DNA of 64,000 nucleotides from JAGQRJ01 sp041402045 (GCA_041402045.1 JAWKSZ010000032.1:1-64000), one strand, 5' to 3'; shown: positions 32,068 through 42,335, numbered from the stretch's first letter. Program-made: numbers and translations. Notes: generated by a model not told the origin, from the sequence alone.

Positions 32068-33617
32068 ACGCCGCGCTCTCTGCCGCCGCCGCCGGCTTGG
32101 GGCCCCTCGGGCTCCTGGCGGTGGCGGCCCTCTCCCGCTCCTTCCCGGGCGCGCGCCCGCGCCCGCTGGAGCGCGCCCTGACCCTGGCCTCCTGGGCCGG
32201 GGTCCTGGCCGCCGTGCTCGGGGCCGTGGCCCTGGGCGCCCAGACCGCTCAGCGCCAGGCGCCGCTCCTCGGCGGGTGGGTGCGCGTCGACGCCCTCGGC
32301 GTGGGCCTGCTGCTCATGGTCTCGCTGCTCGTGGTGGTGATCGCGCGCTACAGCGTGACCTACCTCGACGGCGACCCGCGCCAGGGCGTGTTCCTCGGGC
32401 GCCTCGCGGCCACGGCGGCGGCGGTCGAGGTCCTCGTCGTCGCCGACCACCTGCTCCTGTTCTGGCTGGCCTGGGTCGCGACCAGCGCCTGCTTGCACCG
32501 CCTGCTGGTGTTCTATCCCGAGCGGCCGCGAGCCCTGAACGCGGCGCGCAAGAAGTTCGTGGTCGCGCGGCTGGGCGACCTGTGCCTGGGGGCGGCGTTC
32601 CTGCTCCTGGCGCGGGACGCGGGCAGCGCCAGCCTGAGCGAGGTCCTGCGCGTGGCCGGCGAGGGCGCGCCCTCTGCCGGGTTCCTGCTCGCCGGGCTCC
32701 TGCTCGCGCTGACCGCCGCGCTCAAGTCGGCGCAGTTCCCCACCCACGGCTGGCTGATCGAGGTCATGGAGACCCCGACCCCGGTCTCGGCGCTCCTGCA
32801 CGCGGGGGTGCTCAACGCGGGTCCGTTCCTCATGCTGCGCTTCGCGGCGGTGGTCCAGCAGGCGCCCGCCGCGACCTGGCTCCTGATCGTGGTCGGGGGG
32901 TTCACCGCGCTGTTCGCCTCGGCGGCGCTGCGCACCCAGCCCTCGGTCAAGGTCGCGCTCGGCTACTCGAGCGCCGCCCACATGGGCTTCATGCTGTTCG
33001 TGTGCGGACTGGGCGTGTTCCCGGCGGCGGCGCTGCACCTGGTCGCCCACTCCTTCTACAAGGCCCACGCCTTCCTCTCGGCGGGGAGCGTGGTCGAGGC
33101 CGCCCAGGCCGCGCGGGTCGCCCTCCCGCCGCGACGCTGGAGCCCGCTGCGCGCCGCGGCGGGCCTCGGGCTGGCGCTCCTCGCCTACGCCAGCGTGGCC
33201 TGGGCCCTGGGGCTCACGCCCTGGGAGGAGCCCGCGCTCCTGCTCGTGGGCGCGGTCCTGGTCCTCGGGCTGACCCAGCTCCTGGGCGCGGGGCTCGACC
33301 GCTCCAGCTCCCTCGCCGCCACCCTGCGGGTGGGGCTCTCGGCCTGGGTCGTGGCCGCGGCGTTCTTCGGGCTGGAGGAGCTCAGCCGGCGGCTGCTCGC
33401 CGGGAGCCTCCCCCCGCTCGTGACCCCGCCGTCGAGCGCCCTGGCCCTGGGGGTCGCGGTCGTCGGCGCCTGGGCCGCAGCCCTCGCGGTCCAGCTCCTG
33501 GGGCTGGGCCGCGACACCGCCCTCGCCCGCCACGTGCGGGTCCACCTGCGCCACGGGCTCTACGCCAACGCGCTGTTCGATCGTCTGCTCTCCCCTCCCC
33601 TCCGCCCCCTGAACTGA
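32064..33617 (+). CDS. dabB: Membrane subunit of the DAB inorganic carbon transporter
   Basis: 517-residue protein of the NuoL/MrpA proton-translocating family with about 13-14 membrane helices. The channel signature is clear: LKSAQFPTHGWLIEVMETPT, PVSALLHAGVLNAG, with the conserved Lys and His, and the discontinuous-helix region SSAAHMGFM. In the DAB complex DabB is thought to use the ion gradient to drive vectorial CO2 hydration by DabA. It is coupled to the upstream small gene (ATGA) and ends 8 bp before dabA. Confidence 0.92.
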   Translation: MNAALSAAAAGLGPLGLLAVAALSRSFPGARPRPLERALTLASWAGVLAAVLGAVALGAQTAQRQAPLLGGWVRVDALGVGLLLMVSLLVVVIARYSVTYLDGDPRQGVFLGRLAATAAAVEVLVVADHLLLFWLAWVATSACLHRLLVFYPERPRALNAARKKFVVARLGDLCLGAAFLLLARDAGSASLSEVLRVAGEGAPSAGFLLAGLLLALTAALKSAQFPTHGWLIEVMETPTPVSALLHAGVLNAGPFLMLRFAAVVQQAPAATWLLIVVGGFTALFASAALRTQPSVKVALGYSSAAHMGFMLFVCGLGVFPAAALHLVAHSFYKAHAFLSAGSVVEAAQAARVALPPRRWSPLRAAAGLGLALLAYASVAWALGLTPWEEPALLLVGAVLVLGLTQLLGAGLDRSSSLAATLRVGLSAWVVAAAFFGLEELSRRLLAGSLPPLVTPPSSALALGVAVVGAWAAALAVQLLGLGRDTALARHVRVHLRHGLYANALFDRLLSPPLRPLN

Positions 33618-33625
33618 GCCCGCGC

Positions 33626-36139
33626 ATGCCCACCCTGGAACGCGTCGACACCTCCCCCCACCTCCTGCACACCCTGCGCGCGGTCGCCGAGCGGGTGGCG
33701 CCGGTCTGGCCCCTCGACCGCTTCGTCGCGGTCAACCCCTACCTGGGGCTCCTGGAGCGCCCGTTCCCCGAGGCCGCGGCCCTCCTGGAGCGGGTGGCCG
33801 GCGCCCGCTCCACCCTCAGCGGCCGCGCCTTCCGCGAGCGCCTCGCCAGCGGGCGGCTCCGCCGCGAAGACCTCGAGCAGGCGATCGCGCAGCGCGGGAG
33901 CGCCCTCGACGCCGCCCGGGTGCTCGAGCTCCTGGCCAGCGGCGCCCTCGACGCCGCCCCCGCCGAGCTGCCGACGGTGGCCGCGGTGCTCGAGGAGCGC
34001 ACGGGTCGCCCCTGGCGGCGCTTCGCTCAGGATCAGCTGGGCGGCTGGCTGGCCGCCTACTTCGACGAGGGTCACGCCGCGTGGCAGCCCGAGCGAGAGG
34101 GCTCGTTGTTCGCGAGCTGGCGCGCGGAGGCGCGGATCGATCGCGCCCCCGAGGTGTTCGGGGCGCGGGGCTTCCGCCGCGCGGTGCGCGCCGCCCCGCC
34201 CGCGGCCCTGGACGCCTGCCGGGTCGCGCTGGAGCGCCTGCAGGTCCCGCCGCCGGCCCTCGAGCCCTACCTGCACCGGCTGCTCTCGAGCGTAGGCGGG
34301 TGGGCGGCCTACGCCGCCCGCGCGGGCTGGGAACGTCGGCTGCACACCGGCGACGCCGCGGACGAAGCCGTGGTGGAGCTGCTCGCGGTGCTGCTCACGT
34401 TCGAGGCCGCGCTCCTGGCCGCGAGCGAAGGTCGCCTGCACGAGGCCTGGGGCGCGGCGCTGCGCGCGGCGGCCCAGCCGGTCTCCCCTGCCGCCCGGGA
34501 GCGGGTCGAGGCGCGCGCGCTGCTGCAGCTCGCCCTCGAGCGCGGCGAGCAGCGGCGGTTCTTCACCCGCCTCGGCGGCGCTCCGGCGGCGGCTCCCCGC
34601 GCCCCGCGCGCGCGGCCTCGGGCTCAGGCCGTGTTCTGTATCGACGTGCGCTCCGAGGTCTACCGCCGGCACCTGGAGGCCGCCGACCCCGAGCTCGAGA
34701 CCCTGGGCTTCGCCGGGTTCTTCGGGTTCGCCCTGGAGCACGTGCCCCTGGGGCACACCCAGGGCGTGCCTCAGTGCCCGGTGCTCGTCACCCCCAGCCA
34801 CCGGGTCTCGGAGACGGTGACGGACCCCGCGCAGGCCTCGGAGGCCCTGGCGCTGCGGACCACGCGCCACGCGGCCAAGCGCGCCTGGGAGAGCTTCAAG
34901 CTGGGCGCGATCTCGTGCTTCAGCTTCGTGGGCCCGGTGGGGCTGGCCTACCTCCCCAAGCTGTTCAGCGACGGGTTCGGCCTCACCCGCCCGACGGCGC
35001 GTCCAGACCGGGAGAGCCTCGGGCCCTGGGCGGACCGGCGCCAGGTGAGCCTCGCGGGCGTCCCGCTGGCCGAGCGCGTGGAGCTCGCCGCCGGGGCCCT
35101 GCGCGGCATGTCCCTGACGCAGGGGTTCGCGCGCCTGGTCGCGCTCGTGGGGCACGGCTCGAGCAGCGTGAACAACCCTCACGCCGCGGGGCTCGACTGC
35201 GGCGCCTGCGGGGGTCGCCCGGGGGAGGCCAACGCGCGGGTCGCGGCCGCGACCCTCAACGACCCCGAGGTGCGGCGGGCGCTGCGGGCGCGGGAGATCG
35301 AGGTCCCCGCGGACACGATCTTCCTGGCGGCCCAGCACGACACGACCTCCGATCGGGTCACGCTCTTCGAGCGAGAGGCCGTGCCGACCTCGCACCGCGA
35401 GGACCTGGCGCGGCTCGAGGCCGGGCTCGCGCGCGCCACGGCGCGCGCGCGGGAAGAGCGCGCGCGGCGGCTGGGCGTGCCCGCGGAGCGGGCCGCCGCC
35501 GAGTGGGCGCGCCGCGCGCGCGACTGGGCGCAGGTTCGGCCCGAGTGGGGCCTCGCGGGGTGCGCGTGGTTCGTGGCCGCCCCGCGGGACCGGACCCGCG
35601 ACCTCGACCTCGAGGGCCGGGCGTTCCTGCACTCCTACGCCTGGGAGCAGGACCCGGACTTCGGGGTGCTGGAGCTGATCCTGACCGCGCCGCTGGTCGT
35701 GGCCAGCTGGATCAACCTGCAGTACTACGCCTCGACCGTCGACCCCGAGGTCTTCGGCGCGGGGAACAAGGTCCTGCACAACGTCGTCGGCGGCGCCGCG
35801 GGCGTGCTCGAGGGGAACACCGGCGACCTGCGCGTCGGGCTGCCCTGGCAGTCGGTCCACGACGGCGAGCGGCTGCAGCACGAGCCCCTGCGCCTGAGCG
35901 CGGTGATCGAGGCCCCCACCGACGCGATCGCGGCGGTGATCGCGCGGCACGAGGTGTTGCGCCAGCTCCTCGACCACGGCTGGATCCACCTGTTCGCGCT
36001 GGGAGCGGACGGCTCGGCGCGGCGCTACGCCGGGGACGGAGCCTGGGTGGAGGTCGAGGCGCTGCGCCCGCGCCCGTCGGGGCGCGTCGGACGCAGCTCG
36101 CGCGCCCTGCGGGGGCGCGAGCTGTCCTATCAGGCCTGA
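33626..36139 (+). CDS. dabA: DUF2309 zinc protein DabA of the DAB inorganic carbon transporter
   Basis: 837 residues. DabA proteins resemble beta-carbonic anhydrase at the active site; here the predicted zinc residues are Cys338 and Asp340 (VFCIDVRSE) with His510 and Cys525 (HGSSSVNNPHAAGLDC), with the spacing expected for the family. The terminal LPWQSVHDG and VLHNVVGG segments are also typical. The complex concentrates bicarbonate inside the cell, usually to feed carbon fixation or anaplerotic carboxylases. The last 10 bp overlap the convergent RING gene. Confidence 0.94.
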   Translation: MPTLERVDTSPHLLHTLRAVAERVAPVWPLDRFVAVNPYLGLLERPFPEAAALLERVAGARSTLSGRAFRERLASGRLRREDLEQAIAQRGSALDAARVLELLASGALDAAPAELPTVAAVLEERTGRPWRRFAQDQLGGWLAAYFDEGHAAWQPEREGSLFASWRAEARIDRAPEVFGARGFRRAVRAAPPAALDACRVALERLQVPPPALEPYLHRLLSSVGGWAAYAARAGWERRLHTGDAADEAVVELLAVLLTFEAALLAASEGRLHEAWGAALRAAAQPVSPAARERVEARALLQLALERGEQRRFFTRLGGAPAAAPRAPRARPRAQAVFCIDVRSEVYRRHLEAADPELETLGFAGFFGFALEHVPLGHTQGVPQCPVLVTPSHRVSETVTDPAQASEALALRTTRHAAKRAWESFKLGAISCFSFVGPVGLAYLPKLFSDGFGLTRPTARPDRESLGPWADRRQVSLAGVPLAERVELAAGALRGMSLTQGFARLVALVGHGSSSVNNPHAAGLDCGACGGRPGEANARVAAATLNDPEVRRALRAREIEVPADTIFLAAQHDTTSDRVTLFEREAVPTSHREDLARLEAGLARATARAREERARRLGVPAERAAAEWARRARDWAQVRPEWGLAGCAWFVAAPRDRTRDLDLEGRAFLHSYAWEQDPDFGVLELILTAPLVVASWINLQYYASTVDPEVFGAGNKVLHNVVGGAAGVLEGNTGDLRVGLPWQSVHDGERLQHEPLRLSAVIEAPTDAIAAVIARHEVLRQLLDHGWIHLFALGADGSARRYAGDGAWVEVEALRPRPSGRVGRSSRALRGRELSYQA

Positions 36140-36522
36140 TCCTGGGCCTTGTCCCCCTCGGGCGGGCGGTCGCGGCCTGCCGTGCGCTCGACCTGGCCGA
36201 AGCGCTCGAGGTGGCCGCAGCTCGCGCACTGGCGGTGCTCGTCCCAGCACTCGAGGTGGTGCCGGGCCAGGCACTCGGCGCAAGCCACCGGCGCCTCGTC
36301 GAGGGCGTCGCGGCAGTAGGGGCAGTGTTCGCTCTTCGTGCTGCCCTTGACCTGGATCCCGCCGGGCGCGGGCTGGGCGCGCTCCTCGGCGGCGCGGCGC
36401 GCCGCCTGCAGCGCGTCGCCGAGCCCCAGGAGCTGGCGCCCCACCCGCAGCAAGGGGTAGAGCGCCAGGAGCAGCACGAACCCGACGCCCAGGCCGACGA
36501 GGACCAGGACGCTCCAGGTCAT
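36130..36522 (-). CDS. Prokaryotic RING-finger protein with N-terminal membrane helix
   Basis: 130 residues. A membrane helix at about 4-24 is followed by a basic linker and then CPYCRDALDEAPVACAECLA and RHHLECWDEHRQCASCG, matching Prok-RING family 1. It is the domain-shuffled relative of the protein at 26624. The start lies three bases after the stop of the TPR/hydrolase gene, so the two form an operon. The 3' end overlaps dabA by 10 bp in convergent orientation. Confidence 0.8.
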   Translation of the reverse strand: MTWSVLVLVGLGVGFVLLLALYPLLRVGRQLLGLGDALQAARRAAEERAQPAPGGIQVKGSTKSEHCPYCRDALDEAPVACAECLARHHLECWDEHRQCASCGHLERFGQVERTAGRDRPPEGDKAQDQA

Positions 36523-36525
36523 GGA

Positions 36526-37581
36526 CTAGAAGGGGACGGCCTCGCCCGCGTGGGGGAGCTTGACCGCCTGGCCCGAGAGCCAGGCCAGCCCGCGCTGCAG
36601 GGGGCCGTCCTCCGCGGTCAGCCCGGCGTTGGGGGTCCCGCTCCAGCGCTCGAGCACGGCCCGGCCCTGGGCCGCGTAGATCGCGTCCCGCGCCTCGACG
36701 CCGCTGGCGACCTGGCCCGCGTCCTGAGGGTCGACCACGAGGTAGGCGCGGACCTTGGTCGCGATCTCACCGGCCTCGGCGCCGAGCAGCGGGCCGTGGG
36801 CGTAGACGCCGGTGAACGCCTCGGGGTTGTGGCCGGCGATCGAGACCGCCTTGTAGGCCGAGAACCCGAGGCCGATCAGATACACCTGCTGCGGGTCGAC
36901 GCTGGGGGTCTCCTCGAGGAACTCCTTCAGCCGGCGGAGCACGAGGAACTCCATGCGACCGGCGCCGGCCTCCTGCTGGGAGCGCCAGGCGCGCCCGCCG
37001 TTCTCGGCCTCGAACGGCCCCTGGGGCACGAGCACGCCCGCCGGGCCCTGCGCCTGAGCGGCCTGGTAGACCTGCTGCAGGACCTCGCTCGGCGTGTCGG
37101 TGTCGCCGTGGATCACCACGTAGAGCGGGAGCTTCTCGCCGGCGGGGACCTGGCTCAGGGCGGGGGGCACGTTCAGCAGCGCGGCCTGCTCGAGCTCGGC
37201 GCGCACCTGGCGGTAGGCCGGGGTGTTGCGGATCGCGTCGAGGTCCATGTCGCGGCCCATGTGCGCCAGGTCGTTGAACCCGCGCTCGTAGGCCATGCGC
37301 AGGTACTTGACCGCGGTCTCGGGGTCCTCGTCGATCGAGTAGGCGCAGGCGAGGTTGTAGTAGGCGGTGGGGCGCTCGGGGTAGAGCTTCACCGCCTGCT
37401 GGAACAGCTGGTAGGCGCGCTGCATGTCGCGCTTGGTGAGGGCGTAGAGCCCCTCCTGGAACACGAGCTGGAACTCACGGTCCTTGCGCTCCTGGTCGGT
37501 CTCGGGCATGCCCTGGGCCAGGCAGGTGCTGGCGGCGAGGGCGAGGGTCAGGGCGCAGGTCAACGTGCGGAGCGCGGGCAT
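36526..37581 (-). CDS. Secreted TPR and alpha/beta hydrolase protein
   Basis: 351 residues with a signal peptide (MPALRTLTCALTLALAASTC, cleaved near residue 22). Residues about 35-115 hold TPR-like repeats (YFNLACAYSI-type: TAYYNLACAYSIDEDPETA). From about 145 an esterase-like hydrolase begins (PLYVVIHGDTD), with a nucleophile elbow GLGFSAYKA (serine about residue 240), an acid candidate in YLVVDPQD and a possible catalytic His near the end. This is predicted to be an envelope esterase; the substrate is unknown. Confidence 0.75.
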   Translation of the reverse strand: MPALRTLTCALTLALAASTCLAQGMPETDQERKDREFQLVFQEGLYALTKRDMQRAYQLFQQAVKLYPERPTAYYNLACAYSIDEDPETAVKYLRMAYERGFNDLAHMGRDMDLDAIRNTPAYRQVRAELEQAALLNVPPALSQVPAGEKLPLYVVIHGDTDTPSEVLQQVYQAAQAQGPAGVLVPQGPFEAENGGRAWRSQQEAGAGRMEFLVLRRLKEFLEETPSVDPQQVYLIGLGFSAYKAVSIAGHNPEAFTGVYAHGPLLGAEAGEIATKVRAYLVVDPQDAGQVASGVEARDAIYAAQGRAVLERWSGTPNAGLTAEDGPLQRGLAWLSGQAVKLPHAGEAVPF

Positions 37582-37700
37582 GGGGCCTCCTCGGGGCTCT
37601 CGGGCGATGTCTTAACACAGCCCGGCGTCCGTGGCGCACGACATTACAGCGTGCCACGCTAGCCCCACGAGCTCGCGGGAAGCTCGGGATCGGGGGAGGC

Positions 37701-40700
37701 ATGGATCCGGGGACCCGGATCGGCGCATACGTCGTCGAGAAGCGCGTGGGCAGCGGCTCCATGGGCGAGGTGTTCCGGGTCGTCCACGCCGAGACCGGCG
37801 CGCCCTTCGCGCTCAAGCTGCTCTCCCCCGCGCTGGCCGACGACCCCGAGCTCGCCGAGCGCTTCCACCGCGAGCTCCTGACCCAGGCCCGGCTCAGCGC
37901 GCACCCCCACGTGGTCGGCGTGCAGGACGTGGGCCGCGACCCCCGGGGCGTGCCCTACTTCGTCATGGACCTGGTCGAGGGCCCGACCTGGCGCCAAGCC
38001 ATGGAGCAGGGCCAGCTGATCCAGGACGGGCTCAAGCTCGTGAGCCAGGTCGGCGACGCGCTGGAGGCCGCCCACGCCGCCGGGCTCGTGCACCGCGACG
38101 TGAAGCCCGAGAACGTGCTGATCGACGCCCACGGCAACGCGCGGCTCACCGACTTCGGCGTCGTCGCCGGCGAGAACAGCGAGCTGACCAGCGAAGGCCA
38201 GCTGTTCGGGACCGTGACCTACATGGCGCCGGAGCTGGCCAACAGCGCCCACGGGCCGGTGGGGCCCTGGACCGACGTGTTCTCGCTGGGCGCGATCCTC
38301 TACCAGCTGCTCACCGGGCGCACGCCGCTCGAGGGCCAGAACGCCATGCTGCTCCTGACCCAGCTCGTGGGGAACCCCGACGCGATCCGCCCGCCGCAGG
38401 AGCACCGCCCGAACGTCGACCCGCGGCTGGCGGAGATCGCCATGCGCGCGCTGGCCCACCGCCCCGAGGCGCGCTACGCCTCGGCCGGGGTCATGGCCGA
38501 GGACGTGCGCCGCGCGCTGCGCGGCGAGCAGATCTCGCCGGCGGAGCTGCGCGCGGCGGCGGAGCTCAAGGTGTGGCAGGGCGCGGCGTCCGCCAGCCCC
38601 CTGCAGACCGTGGTCGAGGACGACGAGCCGCCCCTGGGCTTCGAGGCGCCGGAGCACGAGCCCGGCGAGGGCAAGAGCTGGCTCGAGCCCGCGATCTACA
38701 CCCTGGCCCTCGTGGGCGTGCTCGCGGTGGGCTACGCGACCTACCGCACCTTCAACGCCGAGCCCGAGGTCCGGGTCGAGCGGATCTCCTACGCCAAGCT
38801 CGACCGGCACCTCAAGGCCGGCGAGTGGCAGGCGGCGATCAGCGAGGGCGCCCGGCTCAAGGCGGCCTTCCCCGAGGAGGCCGAGGCGATCGAGGCGCGC
38901 ATGGTCACGGTCTACCTCGGCCGGGCCGAGGGCGCGTTCCGCGCGGGCAACACCCTCGCCGCGCGCAAGGAGCTCCCCGACGACCCCCCCGCGGACTTCG
39001 AGCCCCTGGCCTGGATCCGCGCGCTCTCGGGGGAGGCCGAGCTGGCCTCGGCGGCCTTCGCCGAGGACGAGGACCCCGTGGCCCGGTTGTTCGTCGCCGC
39101 CTGGGCCCACGACCAGGCCAAGGCCGAGGCGATCCTCCAGGAGCTCGAGCCCGCCCGCGCGCTGACCTACCGCTGGGCCCTGGCCGAGGTCGCCCCCGAG
39201 CTGCGTCCGCCCGAGACCGACCTCGGCGCCGTCGAGACGCTCGAGGACTGGGCGCTCCTGGCCCGGGGGCGCGAGGCCCTGGCCCGCGGGCTCCTGGGGC
39301 TCGCGGCCCTGGACCTGGGCGCGCTGCACAACGACACCCGCAACCGCGAGCTGACCCTCGAGGTCGAGCTCGCGCGCACCGCGCTGTTCGTGGCCCGGGG
39401 CGAGCTGGAGGAGGCCGCCCGCGCGCTGGCGGAGGCCGCGCAGCACGTGCGCGCGCCGCTCGAGCGCGCGCGCTGCCTGGGCTGGGCGGCCACGATCCAG
39501 CCCGGCCTCGACCCGATCCCCGAGATCCTGACCTCGCAGCTCGGGCAGGACCCGACCTTCGAGGCGGAGAAGTTCGCCCCTGGCGTCCCGCGGGTCGTGC
39601 GCGCGCGCCACGCCCGCGAGCTGGCCCGCGCCTTCGACGCCGACGCCCTGCCCGCCGCCGAGGCGATCCTGCGCCACCCCGTCGTGCGCGCGCGGGAGGC
39701 CCTGCGCGCGGCGGGGGCCGCGCCCTTCGTGGGCGACGAGGTCGACCGCTGCCGCGCCGGCGCCGACGGCGCGCTGGGCGTGCTCCTGGCCCGGGCCGCC
39801 GACCGCGCCCAGCAGGCGTTCCGCGGCGGGAGCCCGGTGGCGGCCAAGGCGGCGGAGCCCCTGCTGCAGGCGACCGAGCGCCTGTGCCCGGAGAGCGCCT
39901 CGACCTGGATCGCCTGGGTGCAGGTGCACCTCGCGCAGCACGAGCTGGAGGAGGCCGCCGCCGCGCTGACCCGCGCGCAGCGGCTCGCGCCCCACGACCC
40001 CGCCGTGCGCCTGTGGGCGGCGGTCGTGGCCCGCGGCCAGGCCCAGGCCCAGGCCTTCGCCCTCGAGCGCGTGGACGTGGGCGCCGCCTGGCAGCAGCCG
40101 GCGCCGGAGGAGGTCCGCGCCGGCCTCGGCGCCGCCCTCGACGCCTTCGCCGCGCTGGTCGACGCCCCGGGCGCCTTGGGCCCTCGCGCCCGCCGCTCGG
40201 CGGTCGAGGTCGCCTTCGAGCTCGCCTGGCGCAGCGAGGGCGAGGCGGCGAACGCCGCCTACGCCCGCGCCCAGGAGCTGCTCGCGCCCTGGCTCCCCGC
40301 AGACCTCGAGGCGGTGGCCCAGCGCCGGGTCGAGCTGTTCGCCCCGGACCCCGAGCTGCGGGAGCGCGCGGCGAGCGCGCTGGCCGCGTCGGCGGCGGAG
40401 GCCTCCCCCGAGGCCCTCGACGCCCTCGAGCTCGCGAGCCTGCTCCCGGGCCGCGCGGGCCGGCTCGCGAGCCAGGCCTACCTCGCCTACCAGGGCGACC
40501 TCCCCGCCCGCGCGCAGCGCGGGTTGGCCCACGCCCGGCTCAGGGACGGCGACTGGGAGGCGGCGCTGACCCGGGCCGAGGCCCTCGCCCCGCGGCTGCC
40601 GGCGGTGGGCTTCGCGCGCGGCGCCCAGGTCCCGCGCTACGACGCCCCGGCCCTCGAGCAGCTCCTGCGCGCGGGGCTCGCGCGCCCGGACCTGTTCCAG

Positions 40701-42329
40701 CTCACGCTCATGCTCCCCTTCCGCGAGCAGATCGAGCGCGCGCCGCGGGACGAGCTGCTGCGGGCCTTCGACCCCGCCCGAGTCGACCCCGGCTTCGCGC
40801 ACCTGGCGCGGGCCTACGTGTTCCGCACCGAGCCCTTCCCCGAGGAGCCCACCGACGCCCCCTCCCGCGAGCAGGCCCAGACCTACCTGCGCGAGGTCGC
40901 GCGCCGCGGGGTGCTCGAGGCCCACGCCGCGCTCTGCGCCGGGCGCCGCGACCCCGAGGCGTTCATGCTCAGCGCCATGCTCCACGCGGGGCTGGGCGAG
41001 GGCGCGCGGGTCGGGGCCCCGCCCGACGACCGCGTGCTGGCCGACGTCTTGCACGCCATGGACTGCGCGCTGGCCGCGGACCCGCGCTCCCAGAGCCTGC
41101 AGAAGATCGCGCTCAACTGGTCGACGGAGCTGCCCTGGCTGCTCGACGCGCTGGTCGCCCGGGGCTACACCCGCAACGCCGGGGTCCTGCCCCTGGGCCC
41201 GCAGCAGGGCGAGATCGCCGAGCAGCTGACCCCCGTGCGCCCGCTCATGGAGGGCCGGGTCAACCTCAACGACACGACGCAGCTCCGCGCGCAGATCGAC
41301 GTGCTGCTCGAGACCGGCGCGTTCCCCGGGACCTCGACCACCCTCAGCTACGCCTACGCCCGCCGCGACCTGCGCGGGAGCCTGCCGCTCCTGGCCGGGG
41401 GCGTGGGCGACTGGGCCGCGCGCAACCCGGCGCTGGCCGCCTTCGTGCGCGCGCAGCAGATCTTCCTCTCCTCGCGGGCGTCGGCGGCCTCGCTCCAGGG
41501 CGCGGTGGAGCAGGCCTACAGCGCCTGGCACCTGGCGCGCTCGGCGGGCGCCGACTGGTCGCGCCCGGCGCGGCTGGGCGAGGCCGCGCCGGTGCGGGTC
41601 TCGGGGGAGGTCGCGGGCTGGGAGCTGTTGAACGGCGCCTTCGTCCCCTACGACGTCGAGCTGCGCGAGACCTGGTGGCGGCTCAACGAGCCCCCGGTGT
41701 TCCTCGCCTTCGCCTGCGACCACCTGGCGCGGGAGGGCTCGCCCGACCCCGCCCAGGGCGTGCGTCCCTGGACCGAGGCCCACGGGCTGCTGTGGACCCT
41801 GAGCGAGGGCCCGAGCCAGGCGCGCTACGTGCCCAAGCTCGCCGCCGCCGGCGCGTTCACCGAGGCCGCCGCCACCGCGCTGCGCGCGGCGAGCTTCCAC
41901 CGCCGCCTGCCCCCGGGCTCGACCCTCGAGCAGTTCGGGCGCCAGATCCGCGACGCGGCCCAGGCCCACCCCGACCGCGCGCAGGGGCTCCAAGCGGCGC
42001 TGCTCGTCGCCCGCGAAGCCCAGCGCTTCGACGCGGGCCCGGCCTGGCTCGAGGCCGCGCTGCTCCTGGACCTGGGGGCGGAGGACGCGATCCCCGACGC
42101 CCTGCGCCTGGCCCGCGGCTCGATCGGCGCCGACGACCCGCTCGAGCGGGCCTGGACCTTGGCCCGGGCCGAGGTCGTCGCCGGCGAGGCGCTGAGCTAC
42201 CTGCCCACCCTCGAGGCCATGGTCCAGAAGCCGGGGGGCCGGGCCTCGCTGAAGACGTGGATCGCCCACGACCCCTGGGCCGAGCGCCTGCAGCAGAGCC
42301 CGCTCGGCGCGCTGCTCGAGGGGAAGTGA
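37701..42329 (+). CDS. Very large Ser/Thr protein kinase with helical repeat region
   Basis: 1542 residues from ATG 37701 after GGGGGAGG. The kinase occupies about 8-275: GSGSMGEVFRV, the lysine in FALKLL, HRDVKPENVLI, DFGVV, and APEL. A membrane helix lies at about 328-345, followed by nearly 1200 residues of alanine- and leucine-rich helices, including TPR-like pairs. All catalytic residues are kept. The extracytoplasmic helical region is far larger than in the three kinases at the left end and could scaffold envelope proteins. It is convergent with the zinc-ribbon gene, 6 bp apart. Confidence 0.92.
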   Translation: MDPGTRIGAYVVEKRVGSGSMGEVFRVVHAETGAPFALKLLSPALADDPELAERFHRELLTQARLSAHPHVVGVQDVGRDPRGVPYFVMDLVEGPTWRQAMEQGQLIQDGLKLVSQVGDALEAAHAAGLVHRDVKPENVLIDAHGNARLTDFGVVAGENSELTSEGQLFGTVTYMAPELANSAHGPVGPWTDVFSLGAILYQLLTGRTPLEGQNAMLLLTQLVGNPDAIRPPQEHRPNVDPRLAEIAMRALAHRPEARYASAGVMAEDVRRALRGEQISPAELRAAAELKVWQGAASASPLQTVVEDDEPPLGFEAPEHEPGEGKSWLEPAIYTLALVGVLAVGYATYRTFNAEPEVRVERISYAKLDRHLKAGEWQAAISEGARLKAAFPEEAEAIEARMVTVYLGRAEGAFRAGNTLAARKELPDDPPADFEPLAWIRALSGEAELASAAFAEDEDPVARLFVAAWAHDQAKAEAILQELEPARALTYRWALAEVAPELRPPETDLGAVETLEDWALLARGREALARGLLGLAALDLGALHNDTRNRELTLEVELARTALFVARGELEEAARALAEAAQHVRAPLERARCLGWAATIQPGLDPIPEILTSQLGQDPTFEAEKFAPGVPRVVRARHARELARAFDADALPAAEAILRHPVVRAREALRAAGAAPFVGDEVDRCRAGADGALGVLLARAADRAQQAFRGGSPVAAKAAEPLLQATERLCPESASTWIAWVQVHLAQHELEEAAAALTRAQRLAPHDPAVRLWAAVVARGQAQAQAFALERVDVGAAWQQPAPEEVRAGLGAALDAFAALVDAPGALGPRARRSAVEVAFELAWRSEGEAANAAYARAQELLAPWLPADLEAVAQRRVELFAPDPELRERAASALAASAAEASPEALDALELASLLPGRAGRLASQAYLAYQGDLPARAQRGLAHARLRDGDWEAALTRAEALAPRLPAVGFARGAQVPRYDAPALEQLLRAGLARPDLFQLTLMLPFREQIERAPRDELLRAFDPARVDPGFAHLARAYVFRTEPFPEEPTDAPSREQAQTYLREVARRGVLEAHAALCAGRRDPEAFMLSAMLHAGLGEGARVGAPPDDRVLADVLHAMDCALAADPRSQSLQKIALNWSTELPWLLDALVARGYTRNAGVLPLGPQQGEIAEQLTPVRPLMEGRVNLNDTTQLRAQIDVLLETGAFPGTSTTLSYAYARRDLRGSLPLLAGGVGDWAARNPALAAFVRAQQIFLSSRASAASLQGAVEQAYSAWHLARSAGADWSRPARLGEAAPVRVSGEVAGWELLNGAFVPYDVELRETWWRLNEPPVFLAFACDHLAREGSPDPAQGVRPWTEAHGLLWTLSEGPSQARYVPKLAAAGAFTEAAATALRAASFHRRLPPGSTLEQFGRQIRDAAQAHPDRAQGLQAALLVAREAQRFDAGPAWLEAALLLDLGAEDAIPDALRLARGSIGADDPLERAWTLARAEVVAGEALSYLPTLEAMVQKPGGRASLKTWIAHDPWAERLQQSPLGALLEGK

Positions 42330-42335
42330 CCCGCG

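Noticed and set aside
31460..33620. Long plus-strand frame running through the first dab genes into dabA
   Set aside because: It is in frame with dabA only from 33626; the upstream part is an Arg/Pro/Gly-rich frame antagonistic to dabB.
37659..42269. 1536-codon open frame antisense to the large kinase
   Set aside because: It mirrors the kinase exactly, has no recognisable domain and no ribosome site; the kinase motifs on the other strand are unambiguous.
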